Positions 33,690-44,940 of a stretch of DNA of 64,000 nt are shown here, piece by piece; the stretch's first letter is position 1; the number at the start of each line of letters is the position of its first letter. The stretch comes from Angiostrongylus vasorum. Taxonomy: Eukaryota; Nematoda; Chromadorea; Rhabditida; Metastrongylidae. The stretch is from contig JADANN010000458.1 of the NCBI GenBank assembly GCA_018806985.1, forward strand, positions 3,770,774 through 3,834,773. Reading direction: 5' to 3'. Made by a program: the position numbers and the translations under genes. The notes under the pieces were generated by a model. The model searched no databases, was not told where the DNA came from, and was given only the letters and a program-made list of their open reading frames with translations.

Positions 33690-36300
33690 CTATTGACCTC
33701 TCAAGGGTTTGCCGCCTCATATCGGCTAGTAGGTGTTCTTGGGTGGCGGACTACAATGTATAGTGGAAGGAGTTCATCCCTCCAGCAGGACTTCCCTAGC
33801 TGAGAACGAGTCCGACGTTTCCATCCCACGTTTTCAACCGTAAACCCACCTAAGATTAGACCAATACCAGAAATCACCACAATTCCAGGCTGTCGAACTA
33901 GTCGCAGGGTGCCCAGTCTCCTGCGATTAACAAAGGTCGCTGTCAACGGACTGTGGTCGTGATGGCCTGAAAGGGGCACCGGCTAGGATGATCTCGGACT
34001 CCTGAAAACACACTGGCTAAACTAGCAAAGTCCCAGCCTCCGTATCCTGCGCACTTTAGCCACCCACTAAAACGTCGGGAAGTGAGAGAACCTGTGAGAG
34101 ACGATCAAATCTCGGGTTGCACAGGATAAAACGGACGCATGGTTTCACTGGAAACGTTTTCAATGGAAACAGACAAAACAACCACACGACACGCTGTGGA
34201 GACAGCTTATTGCTGTGCATCTATAGCACCAGAACAGTCTCTTCAATCGCTGACCTACACGCTCATCGCGAAGCTGCTGATCGCTCCAATTCTATGCGAT
34301 CGCCCTACAAGAGACGAAAGGTAGGAAGACCGACATATGTCAATTAGATGACAGAATTCTTGTCATTTGTGAGGAAAATTTCCCGCTTTGAAATGTCAGA
34401 GGCGTTAGCTTTATCGTACACCCATCTATTTCCCAGCTAGTCAGCTCATACGCAATGCCATCACGGCGGTTGGCCATTTTTCGTCGCCAACTTGTGCGTC
34501 AACAGAAAGTGAGTATCATTAACTGTTATTCATCAACATGTACAGCTGATGTTAAAGGAAGTAATCCAAAACGAGAAGTCCCTGCATAAAATTGTTGTTG
34601 GTGAACTCAATGCCAGGATAGGAACGCTCAACGAAAATGAATACAGGAAAGGGAAATTCAGAAAAGGAGAACGAAATGATGATGAAAACTGTCTTGTAGG
34701 ACTCCTGTCGGAAGCAGGTCTCCTCCATGGTAACTCATTTTTCGGGAAGACAGAAAATCGCCTATGGACATGGGTGTTTCCAAATGGCACGACTAATGCG
34801 GAGATCTATCATGTTCTTAGAAACAGAAGATGGTGTCTTTTTGACACCTCAGTGGAATCTCGATTCTGTAATTGGATCCGATCACCTCTCCTTCTGCCTG
34901 AGAAGATTCGATCCAGATAGAAATTGAGAAAGAACACCTGTTATCGTTGAAGAAAAATAAAAGATGTAATCACGAGAATATTTTCAATGAAATCCTCTCA
35001 TATGACTGAAAGATGAAAGAACACCAAGGTGAAAACTAGAAGCTGCTTGTCGAAGAGCTTGTGCCGAATTCGCTTCAGTTTCTCAAGCAAGAAGTTAAGA
35101 CCGCATCTATATTATCACCAAGGAGTTGCTCGAAAAGCGAAGGGGAACTGAAGCTTGACCCTGCTGCAACACATCTAACACAGCCAATCTCAAATACTAC
35201 CTGTAAGAGATTTTCGCAGAAGGATTCACATCGGTATAGACAGAAAAGGTTATTGGAAGCTGCTCAGAAACGATCCAGTCTGAAGAAATGCCACAGGGAT
35301 CTCTTCGATTATAATGTTCCGCAATCCGTCCTGATAAATAAAAGAAGATGGTACTATCACTACATCCTGCCAAGATTTGAATTGATAACAGAAAAGTTCA
35401 GTACCAATCTTCCAGTCTCCACAACTCCCATTTCGGACCCCGATGTCCTCGCTGGCGAAAAACTGCCTGTGATCCTATCCTGCAATAGAAAACATGAAGA
35501 CAAACACGGCTCCAGGACCAGATAATGTCACCGCCCACTTTCTCAGAGTGGAAGCCAGAAATTACATGTAATTCTCGCAAACCACATGACATCATATCTT
35601 TAGAAAGGGTTCTCTTATTGCAAACACCACCTTGTACGTGTACCTTGGAGGTTCAATGAAGATGGAGAGCAACATGAAGGAGGAATTAGACAGAAAAGAA
35701 TGAGAGATGCGTGGAGCGCATTCAAGGAACTTAAAGAAGTCACCGACCAACTAATGTACCCAAATGTCCGCGCTCACCTTCTCGATTCAACAGTCCTCCC
35801 AGCGCTCTGCTGTGCAGCAGAAACGTGGGGCGATACTTCAACCAAGCCTTGATATTTACATACCACCCGCAGAGCAATATCTTCTAGAATTTATCCGGTA
35901 CCTACAACGTCTAGCCGGAGTGCCTAGTGCGGATCTTCGAAAATCTTCCCATCTTAGGATCCAGAATATACATCGATAGCGAAACACAGATGAGCCGCTC
36001 AAATAACAAGAAGGACGGATGGCAGATCGACGAAAAGAATAATGAGCTGGACTCTAAGAGAATACCATCGTCTTTTTGGAAAACCACACAAACGACTGAC
36101 GAACGTATTCGTGGCCAACGTTAACCATCTGAACTCACAGATGTCTACGACTTCAGGATAGGAATGCGACTCGCGGACGTGACCACGTTCGAAGTAGTCA
36201 ACCACTATCGACGATTGTGCGAGAGAGACGAATAGAAACCGTCCTGGTGGCACTCGCTGGACGAAGGCAAGCCATCCAAATATTCAAGTAAGTAATGCTG
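33690..36300 (+). pseudogene. RTE-type LINE copy R3, RT core deleted
   Basis: Leader 33.7-34.04 kb (as in element D); endonuclease N-terminus near 34180-34340; VVGELNARIGTLNENEYRKG (34590-34650) and a decayed TTNAEIYHVL / SRFCNWIRSP region; linker KKCHRDLFDYNVP near 35282; NTAPGPDN at about 35505; then a jump straight to LYVYLGGSMKMESN at about 35632 (the start of the RTE C-terminal region); then the C-terminus and tail 'ccaaatattcaagtaagtaa' near 36290. The catalytic RT palm is absent. It is nested inside duplicated copy 3. Confidence 0.8.
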
Positions 36301-36430
36301 TTGAAATCTAGGTTTCGTGGTTTTTCTATGGTGGTTATGCACATATTTGGCTGATTAGACTACACTCGACTTGACCTTTCCAGGCTCTGAGGAAGGCGAA
36401 ATCCGTCAAGACGTAAGTTTTTGTAAGTGA
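36301..36430 (+). mobile_element. PLE 3' end remnant
   Basis: Contains a degenerate hammerhead-like string at 36383-36416 (GGCT, CTGAGGA, GGCG ... GTCAAGACG). It closes the nested block before copy 3 resumes near 36430. Confidence 0.4.
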
Positions 36431-37334
36431 AGAGTGAAATAACAACATCTTGTGTGCCTAACTAAAAACGGCGAACTATTTCACATGTGTTCTTGATAAA
36501 CAATTTAATCTTTCTGTTAGGCAGTAAAAGATCCGCTTTTTTAGACTGCCAGCACTCGCTAATGTGACGCATAGTTAGACTGCATAACCTGACAATATCA
36601 TATTTTGTTTATGCGACAAATGCGCTGTGCTGGTAAATGTTAGTGTTTGCTTAAAGTTCCAACCAACCCTCCAAAACTAGATAGAGCCACATTCAAATAA
36701 CATACTGCTTTGCGTTGAGCACTGAATTTCATTCCCACCTTCATAAGGATATGCGATGTCGCGACTATTACGAGTTACTGCACGTACGCATCGCTGAGGT
36801 TTTGAATACAAACCAAAAAGGTTGACAGAGAAGTGAAATGCTGTTGAACCCTGCTTGTACTCGAGAATGAGTCCCTAGTAAGAAATCTTTGCTTAGAATG
36901 GTTGGTTGCAACTAGCCTTATTTAATGCACTACTGATCATTAACCAAACTTCAAAGCAAAAGACTCATTACCAGCTATAGTAGTCGATTCCAATTTTCTA
37001 ACCTCCACCGCATATTCGGACGTGGTAACTAATGTTATTGTACTTAACAGACCAGTCCTCAACTAAAAAACTCATCGCGTTACAATCGCTTAGCAGAGTT
37101 ATGAACCTGCTTGGACTGGTCAGCGGTAATGCAAACAATAAAGGGAAGGAATCAACCAAGCGTATGAGAATTTAAAATGTTTAGTGAATGTGGTGAACAT
37201 CATTATGGAGTGAAACAGACTTTGCAGTCATCTGGTTAGGCGGTGACATAAAGGTTTAGAAGAGAAAGAAACTGTTGTATCTCACATTTCTGTTTTTTCC
37301 AGTTCACTCAGATAGCAAATTATGCCGAAGATAC
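36431..37334. repeat. Intron-like block of copy 3
   Basis: Parallels 1320-2830 of copy 1, for example 'aatgcactactgatca' and 'gaatggttggttg'. It is clearly more diverged than copies 1 and 2 are from each other. Confidence 0.55.
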
Positions 37335-37760
37335 CTCATTTTTCGCATTTCCATTCGGGTCACTGTCAATACTTTCTGATCGGGGATACTCTTTGGTGCA
37401 TTCTATCGATGCTGACGACTGCGACGATATGGAGATGAGAGGCGTGGTATGAGCGAGTGCTGAATCAGGCGAAGATGTCGAATTTCCCTTTGCACATCTT
37501 TCACATAGACTGACATGGTTCTTCGACACTGTTAATTTGACGCTTCGTTGGAGCTGAAAATGAAATTGATTGCTCGGCTGTATCAACTGCAAAACCGTCT
37601 CTGGTCCGAACATTACGACACATCCGCAAAAATAGGAGTCATAAACGACTCGCATGTGAGGTGATCGCAGCGAACCATACAAATCATAAATAAATCTTTT
37701 TTTTCTTTCGCCATTTATCCAGCCGTTCACAGAAATTTTTTCCGCTCTAATTTTGTATCT
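37335..37760 (-). pseudogene. Zinc-finger gene family, exon 1, copy 3
   Basis: The longest version. It includes TRYKIRAEKISVNGWINGER, KKRFIYDLYGSLRSPHMRVV, SVKLTVSKNHVSLCERC, then a Ser-rich tail ending NAKNE at the conserved donor gtatct. The open frame continues upstream to 37835 but the true 5' boundary is unknown. Not a recognised family. Confidence 0.5.
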
Positions 37761-37854
37761 AGTCGGAGGCTTCCCTATCACAAATGTTGTACTGGTTGAA
37801 TTCGGAGTAATGTTGAATTCTACAAATAGTAACACACAAATGAACTACCACCCA

Positions 37855-39190
37855 ATAGTTTATCAAGCCAGCGTAGCTGGGAGGGTGTTCCTGGACCTCG
37901 GACTGCGATGCATAATGAGGTTTATCTCCAAGCAGGTTATTCCCACCTGAGAACACCTAGATGTTTCTATCTGGTAACCTAGCAAAGAACAAACCAATAG
38001 GGAGGAATTACCGTCGTCCTGGTATCAACTGTTCAGAAGTTGGAAAAATTCCCTCTTATCCACAAGGTCCGGCGAGTGCCTGCGGTGGTGACGAGCTAAA
38101 CGAAGCTCCAGCTAAACTAACATCGGGACCTTTGAGAACAAAAAATCTCCCAACTCGCAATAGCTTCTGTAACTCCGTACACTGGGAGCTTCTGTCTACG
38201 ACAATGGACGGTGAGTCAACCGAAGAAGAGCGACAGAACTGGTATTGCTCAAAACACGTCATTCGGACCGGACCAAACGAACACCCCAACGATTCGCTAC
38301 GAAGGCTGCTTCTTGCTCTGCACCTATGATACCAAAACAGCCTTTTCAGAAGTGGATTTCTATCGTCTTCTTGAGGTGCAGTTTGCATCAAATTCCATGC
38401 GATCTTCCTACAAAAGACGAGGAAGAGGAGGACCGACATATGCCGACTGAATGACGAGACTGTTACCGTTCCTGGTGTGGAAATTCCAGCTAGCAATTGG
38501 GGTGGCATTACCTCTGTTGCATACCCATCTTTCGATCGTCAGGCGATGTTCATAAGAGATCACACCACATGGCCATTCGTTGTTTCCAACCCTGTGTCAA
38601 AAGAATGCTACCACTATCAACTGCTATTCACCAACCACTGCATCTGATAATAACCAACTAGAACCTTTCCGCAGCCAACTGAAGCACTAATATGCAACGT
38701 CAAAAAGTCCTTCAATAAATTTTTGTTGGACAGAGAACAACGGCAGAATAGGAAAGGGGTAAAAAAATAAACACCGAGTAGGAAGATTCAGAACTGGAAA
38801 TCAAACACACTGAGCTCAACGAAGAACAAAAAACGAATGGACACGCATAAGAAAGCAGTTCAGTTCATAAACAACCCATAGTGCGAATGTGAACAAATCG
38901 AACTTGGTTCACTGAATTCAGAAAGCACCTCGTACGTATTCCTTGGGTATAGGAATTCTGCGAGCCACCCACTGAGGACTTGAACATTGCGTTGTGGAAT
39001 AAAATCAGCATTAACAACGTCTACAATAAATGCGCAGCTCAAATTTGCGCCTCATCGACAATGTATCCCATTTTCGAGAATATAGATCTATGGCGAAGCA
39101 GCGAAGGGCCCGCCAAATAATAGGAAGAACGGATGACAGATGGACGAAGAGCATATGCCAAAGGCGTTCCTAATGGAGTGTTTAAGGTCG
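37855..39190 (+). pseudogene. RTE-type LINE copy R4, deleted
   Basis: Leader 37.86-38.15 kb; endonuclease N-terminus (GCFLLCTYDTKTAFSEVDF near 38310-38360); then a jump near 38.75 kb to the region before the RTE C-terminus (STSYVFLGIG near 38925) and a C-terminal piece near 39060-39170 (RTDDRWTKSICQ). It occupies the same place in copy 3 as R1 and R2, but its internal deletion differs. Confidence 0.65.
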
Positions 39191-39224
39191 AAATCGTCAA
39201 TGGAGTAAACCAATCCTTAAATAA

Positions 39225-39405
39225 TATTAACTTTTTATTTGCTACCTACTGCAAATTTTCACGGCAAGGTATTATATGAAATACAACCACAAGGATGCTG
39301 AGATACCTGCAAAACTTTGGACCACCGGTGTATGCGGTGGACATCGAATACGCTATTATCCTTTGCGGGGGCTAACGCGTTCACCGCCACGCCATTTTGC
39401 AAACG
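39225..39405 (+). mobile_element. Fold-back family A, partial
   Basis: 'tttgctacctactgc', 'gatgctgagatacctgcaaa', 'gcggtggacatcg' and 'gctaacgcgttcacc' mark the left inverted end and body. The right end is lost at the junction with element E. Confidence 0.6.
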
Positions 39406-39432
39406 ACACGTGCATGGTATAAAAACTTTTAT

Positions 39433-39470
39433 TCGGCTAACGTTTCGGTGTCTTCTCCTTCATCACAGCC
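39433..39470 (-). ncRNA. Hammerhead-like motif (E left arm, copy 3)
   Basis: Minus strand: GGCT, GTGATGA (C3 of the core reads G, otherwise the classical TGATGA), a GG...CC stem II, GAAA, CGTT, AGCC. Stem I is GGCT/AGCC. Confidence 0.4.
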
Positions 39471-39842
39471 GCATTAGATCGTGCTAATGGTCCGCATGTG
39501 ATCATTGTCTCGATGCGAGTGTTCGTAGTCGTATCGCCTCAAATCCAGTGAAAGGAACACCGCTCGAATGAAAAACATCGTTTAACGACAGTTTAATGAA
39601 AGTTGGTCCTTAAGATATTGATATCAGCAAGTGAAATACTAGCTGCCACAGGACGCATTACTCGACAAAAACAAGATCACATTCGATGGCGTGAATCTTC
39701 CAATATCCAACGTGTATGAAAAAGGCACCGCTGAGTGAGGTTCCCCCACTCAAGTGGTGCTCCTCTGAATTCGACTAGATGCGACTATGAATGACCACAT
39801 CATGACAACGACCAGGTGTAAATCATCGACCCGTACCAATAC

Positions 39843-39880
39843 AGCTCTGAAGAAGGCGAGGACTCCGAAACGCTAGGTGA
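39843..39880 (+). ncRNA. Hammerhead-like motif (E right arm, copy 3)
   Basis: AGCT, CTGAAGA, a short degenerate stem II, GAAA, CG, CTAGG. The core is intact, stem II is poor, and the position of the cleavage triplet is unclear. Confidence 0.35.
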
Positions 39881-40026
39881 ATAAAAGTTTTTATACCAAT
39901 CCCGTGTCAGCTCAATCGTTTATAAAATTGCTGACTTTTGTCACCAAGGTTTAAACGTTCTTTAAAGACAATTTTTTAAGATAATTCCTAAATATTTATT
40001 CTTCAAGTGAAAACAGAACTAAATTC

Positions 40027-40248
40027 ATGAGCGATATTCATGATGTCCTCTTCGAAATACTCACCAGGGAGTTGATGATTTCCGGAAGCAGGCTGATGGA
40101 TTCCAACTCCACACAGACGTATGCTGCCATTGCGAGTGGTCTAAGATTTAGATACGCTAGAAGGCAACAGTGTGTTGAAAGTGCTTCTATTCACAGACAA
40201 AACGTAGCGGAAAGAATCTCACAGAAGTGGAGTGCTAAAGACGCTTAA
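40027..40248 (+). CDS. Hypothetical conserved 73-codon ORF
   Basis: ATG to TAA, reading SDIHDVLFEILTRELMISGS then RLMDSNSTQTYAAIASGLRF. It aligns without gaps to 6085-6306, which has two stops. Differences are few and the frame length is equal. It might be an exon of an element-encoded protein, or the frame may be an accident of a young repeat. It lies antisense to the zinc-finger family and upstream of its exon 1. Confidence 0.25.
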   Translation: MSDIHDVLFEILTRELMISGSRLMDSNSTQTYAAIASGLRFRYARRQQCVESASIHRQNVAERISQKWSAKDA

Positions 40249-41600
40249 ACGCTGGGGAACTAAACAACAGATTTTTCGATACAAGCTGTCAAATATTTGA
40301 ATATAGCGCGAATTTCATGCACACGAAACAGTGGAACGGCGAGAACATTCGTTTGACGAAGACCAGATTCATGATAACATCGGCATGCATGAATGGATTA
40401 ATGAACAGCAACGTTGGAAAAAGTGTTCAATTAAAATATAACATTTGGAACGTCCGCCTTATCTTGTTAACGTGAAAATACAGGATTGATAAGAGACATT
40501 GCGCACGTGTCTCATTTGCCGGTTCCTACCGGTCTGTTCAGCAGTATGTCCCTTATGAAGAACTTGACATTGTAGTGAGAACACGGCCGATATTGTTAAC
40601 AAGTAAGATGCTTTGTTACGACCCGAAAGCTGTGTTGACTCGATTACTGGACAAAGTTGGCAGCAATAAATGGTGAAGTATCCAGCTTCGTTAGATTATT
40701 GAACGAAGAGCACGTACCCATCGTCCCAGAAAAATTCCACCATAAACATGAAGTCGTTAGAAATATAAGTCGTTTCTAGGTTTAAAGACGAAAAAGTGTT
40801 TATGAAGTCTTTAAAACATTATGAAAATCCTCTTTGTGTTACACAAGGACAAGAAACGGCAGGTCTTTCCGGGAGTCAAGAGTCCCTTTGAAGCAAATTA
40901 GGAACGAGACTGGAGCAGAATACCGGCAAATCCGGTTACAATTTTGGAACGTAAAAAAAGTTAAAGTTTGTAGGTGAGAGCTGAAAGAGAAGCTGCTGTT
41001 GGAGACTGAGTAAAAAAACAGGAATGCAGGCAAGGTGATCTCCTGGAGCTCTGCCACGTATGGCGAAGTGTATGATACAAGAGAAAACGTGTACTAGCAT
41101 GCTTGACTTGGTTGGAGATCGTTGCAGTCATAATTCTGCAGTCATATTACGAGCATGTCTAACTAGCTAGCTGATCATCAAAATTATTGGCCGGCTAAGG
41201 TGAGGGGCAGACTGTGTTTCCGATGTATCTTATGCTTTTCATTTACACCCCGTTTCAAAAACCTCGGTTGCGCAACATTCGAAAAACAGGCACGAAAAAA
41301 AAGTTACCTTTGGATCACATTCCAAGCGATCCAATCCATTCATCCTGCACAGCAGCATCCAGTGAACGCGAAGGTGGGCCTGGCTCTTGAGTGAAGCCAT
41401 AGCCTAAGTCCAGAACTATGGTTGTCAATTCTTCAAGAATGGCGTTCCGTGGGATCACCAAAAGTGGTATTCTAACAACTACGTTGCACAATTTGGATTA
41501 AAAAAACAGAATCAAACAATTAGACGCAAAAGAAAGTCCAACAGAAAAAAAATTGAACAGTTAAGAAATTAAACTGTCGAGTTACTCACAACTTCATAAA
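40249..41600. repeat. Unclassified repeat block, copy 3
   Basis: Parallels 6307-7640 and the inverse of 10480-11400. Short frame pieces such as VSRFKDEKVFMKSLKHYENP are shared with the 10789-11082 frame. They are broken by stops. Confidence 0.55.
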
Positions 41601-41825
41601 ACATAGGAGGTTACACGAAGTATGCGGCTTGCCATAGAATTCTCTACAAACGCTGAGCATCAAAATAAAATTACTACACATTTCATTCCGTTGCACACGA
41701 AACAAAATGTTTTCTCAACTAAACAAATCCGTACAAAGAAAATCATTGCGCTTGGTATTTGGAGAAGAACCTCTGAAAGGCAATAGTAGCTGGGTCCACA
41801 TCCATCTTTGCAGAACAAGATTCGT
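41601..41825. other. No feature seen
   Basis: A spacer to the right of duplicated copy 3, AT-rich. Confidence 0.4.
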
Positions 41826-42075
41826 CGTGATTGTGGTTTCGACTACAGCCTCAGCTTAACTGGGTTCAATGCCGATTTGGGCTTCCCAGATCAATCTGGC
41901 CCACGGGTGGTTGCTGATGGCACTGACCGATAGAACTAGCTTAGAGACAGGCGAAACGAAGGACCCGCATGGTGTGGTGAATAGCGTGTTCGTTCCCGAC
42001 CGCAGACACCTGCTATCCGGAGTTTTGCAAATGTCTCAGCATCTTGTGGTTGTATTCCTAATAGTTGGATGTTAG
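41826..42075 (+). mobile_element. Fold-back family A, long-tail part
   Basis: 'cagcctcagcttaactgggt', 'atcaatctggcccacgggtg', 'agagacaggcgaaacgaagg', 'ttgcaaatgtctcagcatc'. The right inverted end is degenerate. Confidence 0.7.
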
Positions 42076-42955
42076 AGTAGCAGAAAACATCTCGACGATG
42101 TTCCTATCTGTCGGTCATCATCTGAAAAGGCATATAGGACTCAATACCCAAAGTTAAATAAGGAGTGGGTCAATATGGCAAAGGCAGCGGATTTAGAGCC
42201 TTTATTTATTTCCCACCTAAAAAAATGACCATGAAATTTGTTTTGTCCTACAGTTGCTTATTAGGACACATGAGCTTATTTCTGCTGATGCTATTGCGTC
42301 CACCCACCACCTATCATCATTTAACATTAGACCTATCACCAGTTGTATAGGTGGGCCAGCGGATAGAATAGCGTGGTTCTTAAAACCCATCAGTCCAATA
42401 ATAAGATATTCCTAAATCACCTACGGTGTGTGCAACCAAAGAGGACGCATGTAATGGAGTGATTCGATGTTACTTCACTTTACACTAATGTGGCGAATTA
42501 GTCCGCAATAGAAGACATTCGCGGGCTGCTTGAAGCGAGAAAATGAAAAGAAAATAAACATGTGTGGTTCGTCGATTCAACAACAACTAACGGCTCTCTT
42601 AAAACAGCGTCTCAGTTGTTTAATCTTAAGCTGTTCAGGAAGATATTTTGCACAAATTAGAGGGTTGGCTAGCAAATAGCGGTAAACCTTGCTATCGCTT
42701 GTATGTATAAGGTGGAAGCTCCACAGTGCTCGACCGTCGATAGTTACTCTACTGTCGATGTACAGGCCACTGCTTCATCGTCTGTTCCATACAAGAACAG
42801 ATGGATTAATGCTCTGCATTGTTAAATAAACAGTCTGAGTATATAAAATTCACACGGGAAAAAAGCAATTGAGGATTGGCTTTCATTCCTAAATTTCCAA
42901 ATGAAGCTATCAGAAGGTGGACATGACAAAATGATATCGAAAATCAAGTGGTAAA
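42076..42955. other. No supported feature
   Basis: About 0.9 kb of AT-rich sequence with a 61-codon chance frame (42165-42350). Confidence 0.4.
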
Positions 42956-43930
42956 GATGTGCTAGTCCACTACCTCTCTTCTCATAGTTCACACAAAAAA
43001 AAAGTACTCGCCAAAAAACGTGTTCCGAACGGTTATAAATGTGCGCACAGAAGAAAAGGAAAGGAAGGAATTGCTAAATTTGGCACGAAAAAGTAGCCAT
43101 TTCCAATGGTTAAGAAACAGAAGTCACTCGAGTCAGATCAAAAGGTAGGGTTGTTCCCTGGTTGTTCAAAACAATAATATTTCAAACCTAAGTAAGATGC
43201 CTTTCAAGCGACCTTTCAGTTCAAACGAAATAAGTTACGCCATTAGAAGGTGGCTAGGAAAAGGAGTCTCGAAAGTTACGTGGCGGTTACTGACCTCGCA
43301 CCCAATATCCTACGCTGTCAACTAGTACGCAAATTGACTACGGTCGTTTGTGCAGCTCAGAAAAATTGTGTGGTCTGCCCCAACGGAAGAGACGGAGATT
43401 ACATGAGTTCAGGTACAATATACTTAATCTCATGTAAAGCACGCGATGAAGAACACATTGGGGAAACGGCCAGACCACTTCGTGTCCGCATAAAAGAACA
43501 CCTAGATAGGAAAGAACAATTTGACAAAGAACTCCTCTCGGTACACATAGGGTACAAAAGCACAATGGCGATTATTTTGAAGTGACTCTCCGGATCCAGG
43601 CGCAGGAATCAGAGACATCAACGCGTAAGACTCTTGAGGTGTTTCGGATAAACTTCGGAAATCTAAAGATGAATCGGAAAGACGAATGCCTCACTATCAC
43701 ACGTGGACCGACGCTTTATTTCAAAATTATTTTTTTGACCTGGTTGGGTCCTACTCGGCATCCAACGTGAACAGCACGGATATACCCACTCGCAACATCC
43801 CTGACGAATTGTAAAACTGTTGTTACATAAAGTACGTCCAGGCTCTTAGGAAGACGAAATCGCCAAATCCTCGGCCATCGAGCAACAACAACAACAACGA
43901 CTGCTTATATTAACCTCGCATCAACTCTAT
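42956..43930 (+). pseudogene. PLE fragment P4 (RT tail and GIY-YIG)
   Basis: Plus strand: SSHSSHKKKVLAKKRVPN (thumb-like, about 42985); LIRKLTTV-type spacer; CVVCPNGRDGDYMSSGTIYL then EEHIGETARPLRVRIKEHLD (43360-43510, GIY-YIG type); after a frame change ETSTRKTLEVFRINFGN and LKMNRKDECLTITRGP (43610-43710); then a degenerate hammerhead-like string near 43848-43880. RT catalytic boxes are absent. Confidence 0.75.
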
Positions 43931-44024
43931 TAGGCCTGTTCGTAAAAACATGTAAATAAATATATCGGTTATTTAAGCCAGGGTTTATAGAAAGTTAATA
44001 TTTTAAGCTATTTACTTTATTTTA

Positions 44025-44385
44025 TTTCATTTGATCCGTCTTCACGTCTATTGTGCGGATCCCAGCACTTCTCACATCCAATTCGTTTTCTCGCATCCAT
44101 CTTCCACGGTCTTCCAAGTTTTTAAGTGTGGCTTCGGTTACCGCTTGAGGATTTTCATTTCATCAATGCTGGTCGAACAATTCTCCGTGGAATCTTGGGA
44201 TAGCCGGGCTGGAGCGTTCCCAACTGTATTGCAGAGAGTGATTTTTTTCGCAGAGAACGCCGGTACCAATTTCCCGACCCCGGGAGGATGAGAGGCTTGG
44301 TGGGTCCGGAGCGGAATCAAGCTAGCATCATGCTCGTGGTGACAGACATCACTACCACTGTGCTATCCGCCCCATCTTTTGCGTT
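44025..44385 (-). mobile_element. SINE family C copy
   Basis: Minus strand head 'gatagcacagtggtagtgat' (A box), B-box region 'gctagcttgattccg', central 'accaagcctctcatcctccc', end 'tagacgtgaagacggatcaa' and an A-rich tail. It is diverged. Confidence 0.8.
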
Positions 44386-44581
44386 ATTAAGAAAAGAAAC
44401 CATTCCTATAGAACAGATCTGTGTAATTGTTATTTTTGTGTGTGAAATCGGGCGGTTTATGAGTTCTTCCCTAATTCCGCTCCAGTTCAGCGTCATTGTT
44501 GCGTAGATTTCTTATATAAACCCATTTTCTGGCGGGGATATGAAGTGGTCGAAGAGAGCTGAATTTTCCTAGAACAGAGTA
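44386..44581. other. No feature seen
   Basis: A short spacer between SINE C and repeat F. Confidence 0.3.
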
Positions 44582-44760
44582 ACAGTCGCTAGAGTCCATG
44601 CTTAAGATGAGCCCACTGCCTCGTCGACGAAAGTTAGGACAAGGTGTAGGTGGTACTCGGACAGATTTCTATGAACCGGAATACGCCTTGGATGTGACCT
44701 ATGCACCAGAATTTCTATCGGAATCCGTCTTGGTAAACTAGCTGTGGCACTCCCAAACTC
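44582..44760 (+). repeat. Repeat F, copy 2
   Basis: Second copy of the block at 8262-8400, with an internal extra stretch of about 40 bp. Confidence 0.5.
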
Positions 44761-44789
44761 CTTCATGTGTGAGCTACTGGATTATTGTT

Positions 44790-44940
44790 GGGAACATCAT
44801 GTAGATTATCTCAAGAAGCATAAAGGACGATATTGATGAAGGCCCGTTCGGTAGCCCTTCTTGGGATGGATGACCGTGCACGATGTCCTCCACTGGTCTA
44901 AATTCTCTCCTTCTGAAGCAAAGATGTCACACGTGCTGCG
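44790..44940 (+). repeat. Repeat G, arm 1 of an inverted pair
   Basis: Pairs with 45892-46022 on the opposite strand (for example 'cagtggaggacatcgtgcac' against its complement), with about 950 bp between the arms. Non-coding by eye. Confidence 0.5.

Larger units (their letters stand above)
39410..39960. mobile_element. Inverted-arm element E, copy in segment 3
   Basis: Arms 'tggtataaaaacttttattc' and 'gaataaaagtttttatacca' are a perfect 20-bp inverted pair. Each is followed inward by a hammerhead-like core. The internal sequence matches 5172-5555 closely. Confidence 0.7.
27091..41600 (-). repeat. Duplicated segment, copy 3 (with nested insertions)
   Basis: The longest copy. 27.1-30.8 kb mirrors 18.2-20.4 kb, and 30.86-41.6 kb runs parallel to 0.48-7.64 kb. 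The embedded zinc-finger gene family runs on the minus strand from about 37.8 to 27.36 kb. A nested block (about 32.11-36.43 kb: PLE P3, RTE R3 and a PLE 3' end) splits what is continuous in copies 1 and 2. Element D (31082-31471) is another private insertion. Confidence 0.8.

Noticed and set aside
42165..42350. 61-codon frame, Leu/His-rich
   Set aside because: No homology, no repeat partner, and of chance length for this composition.
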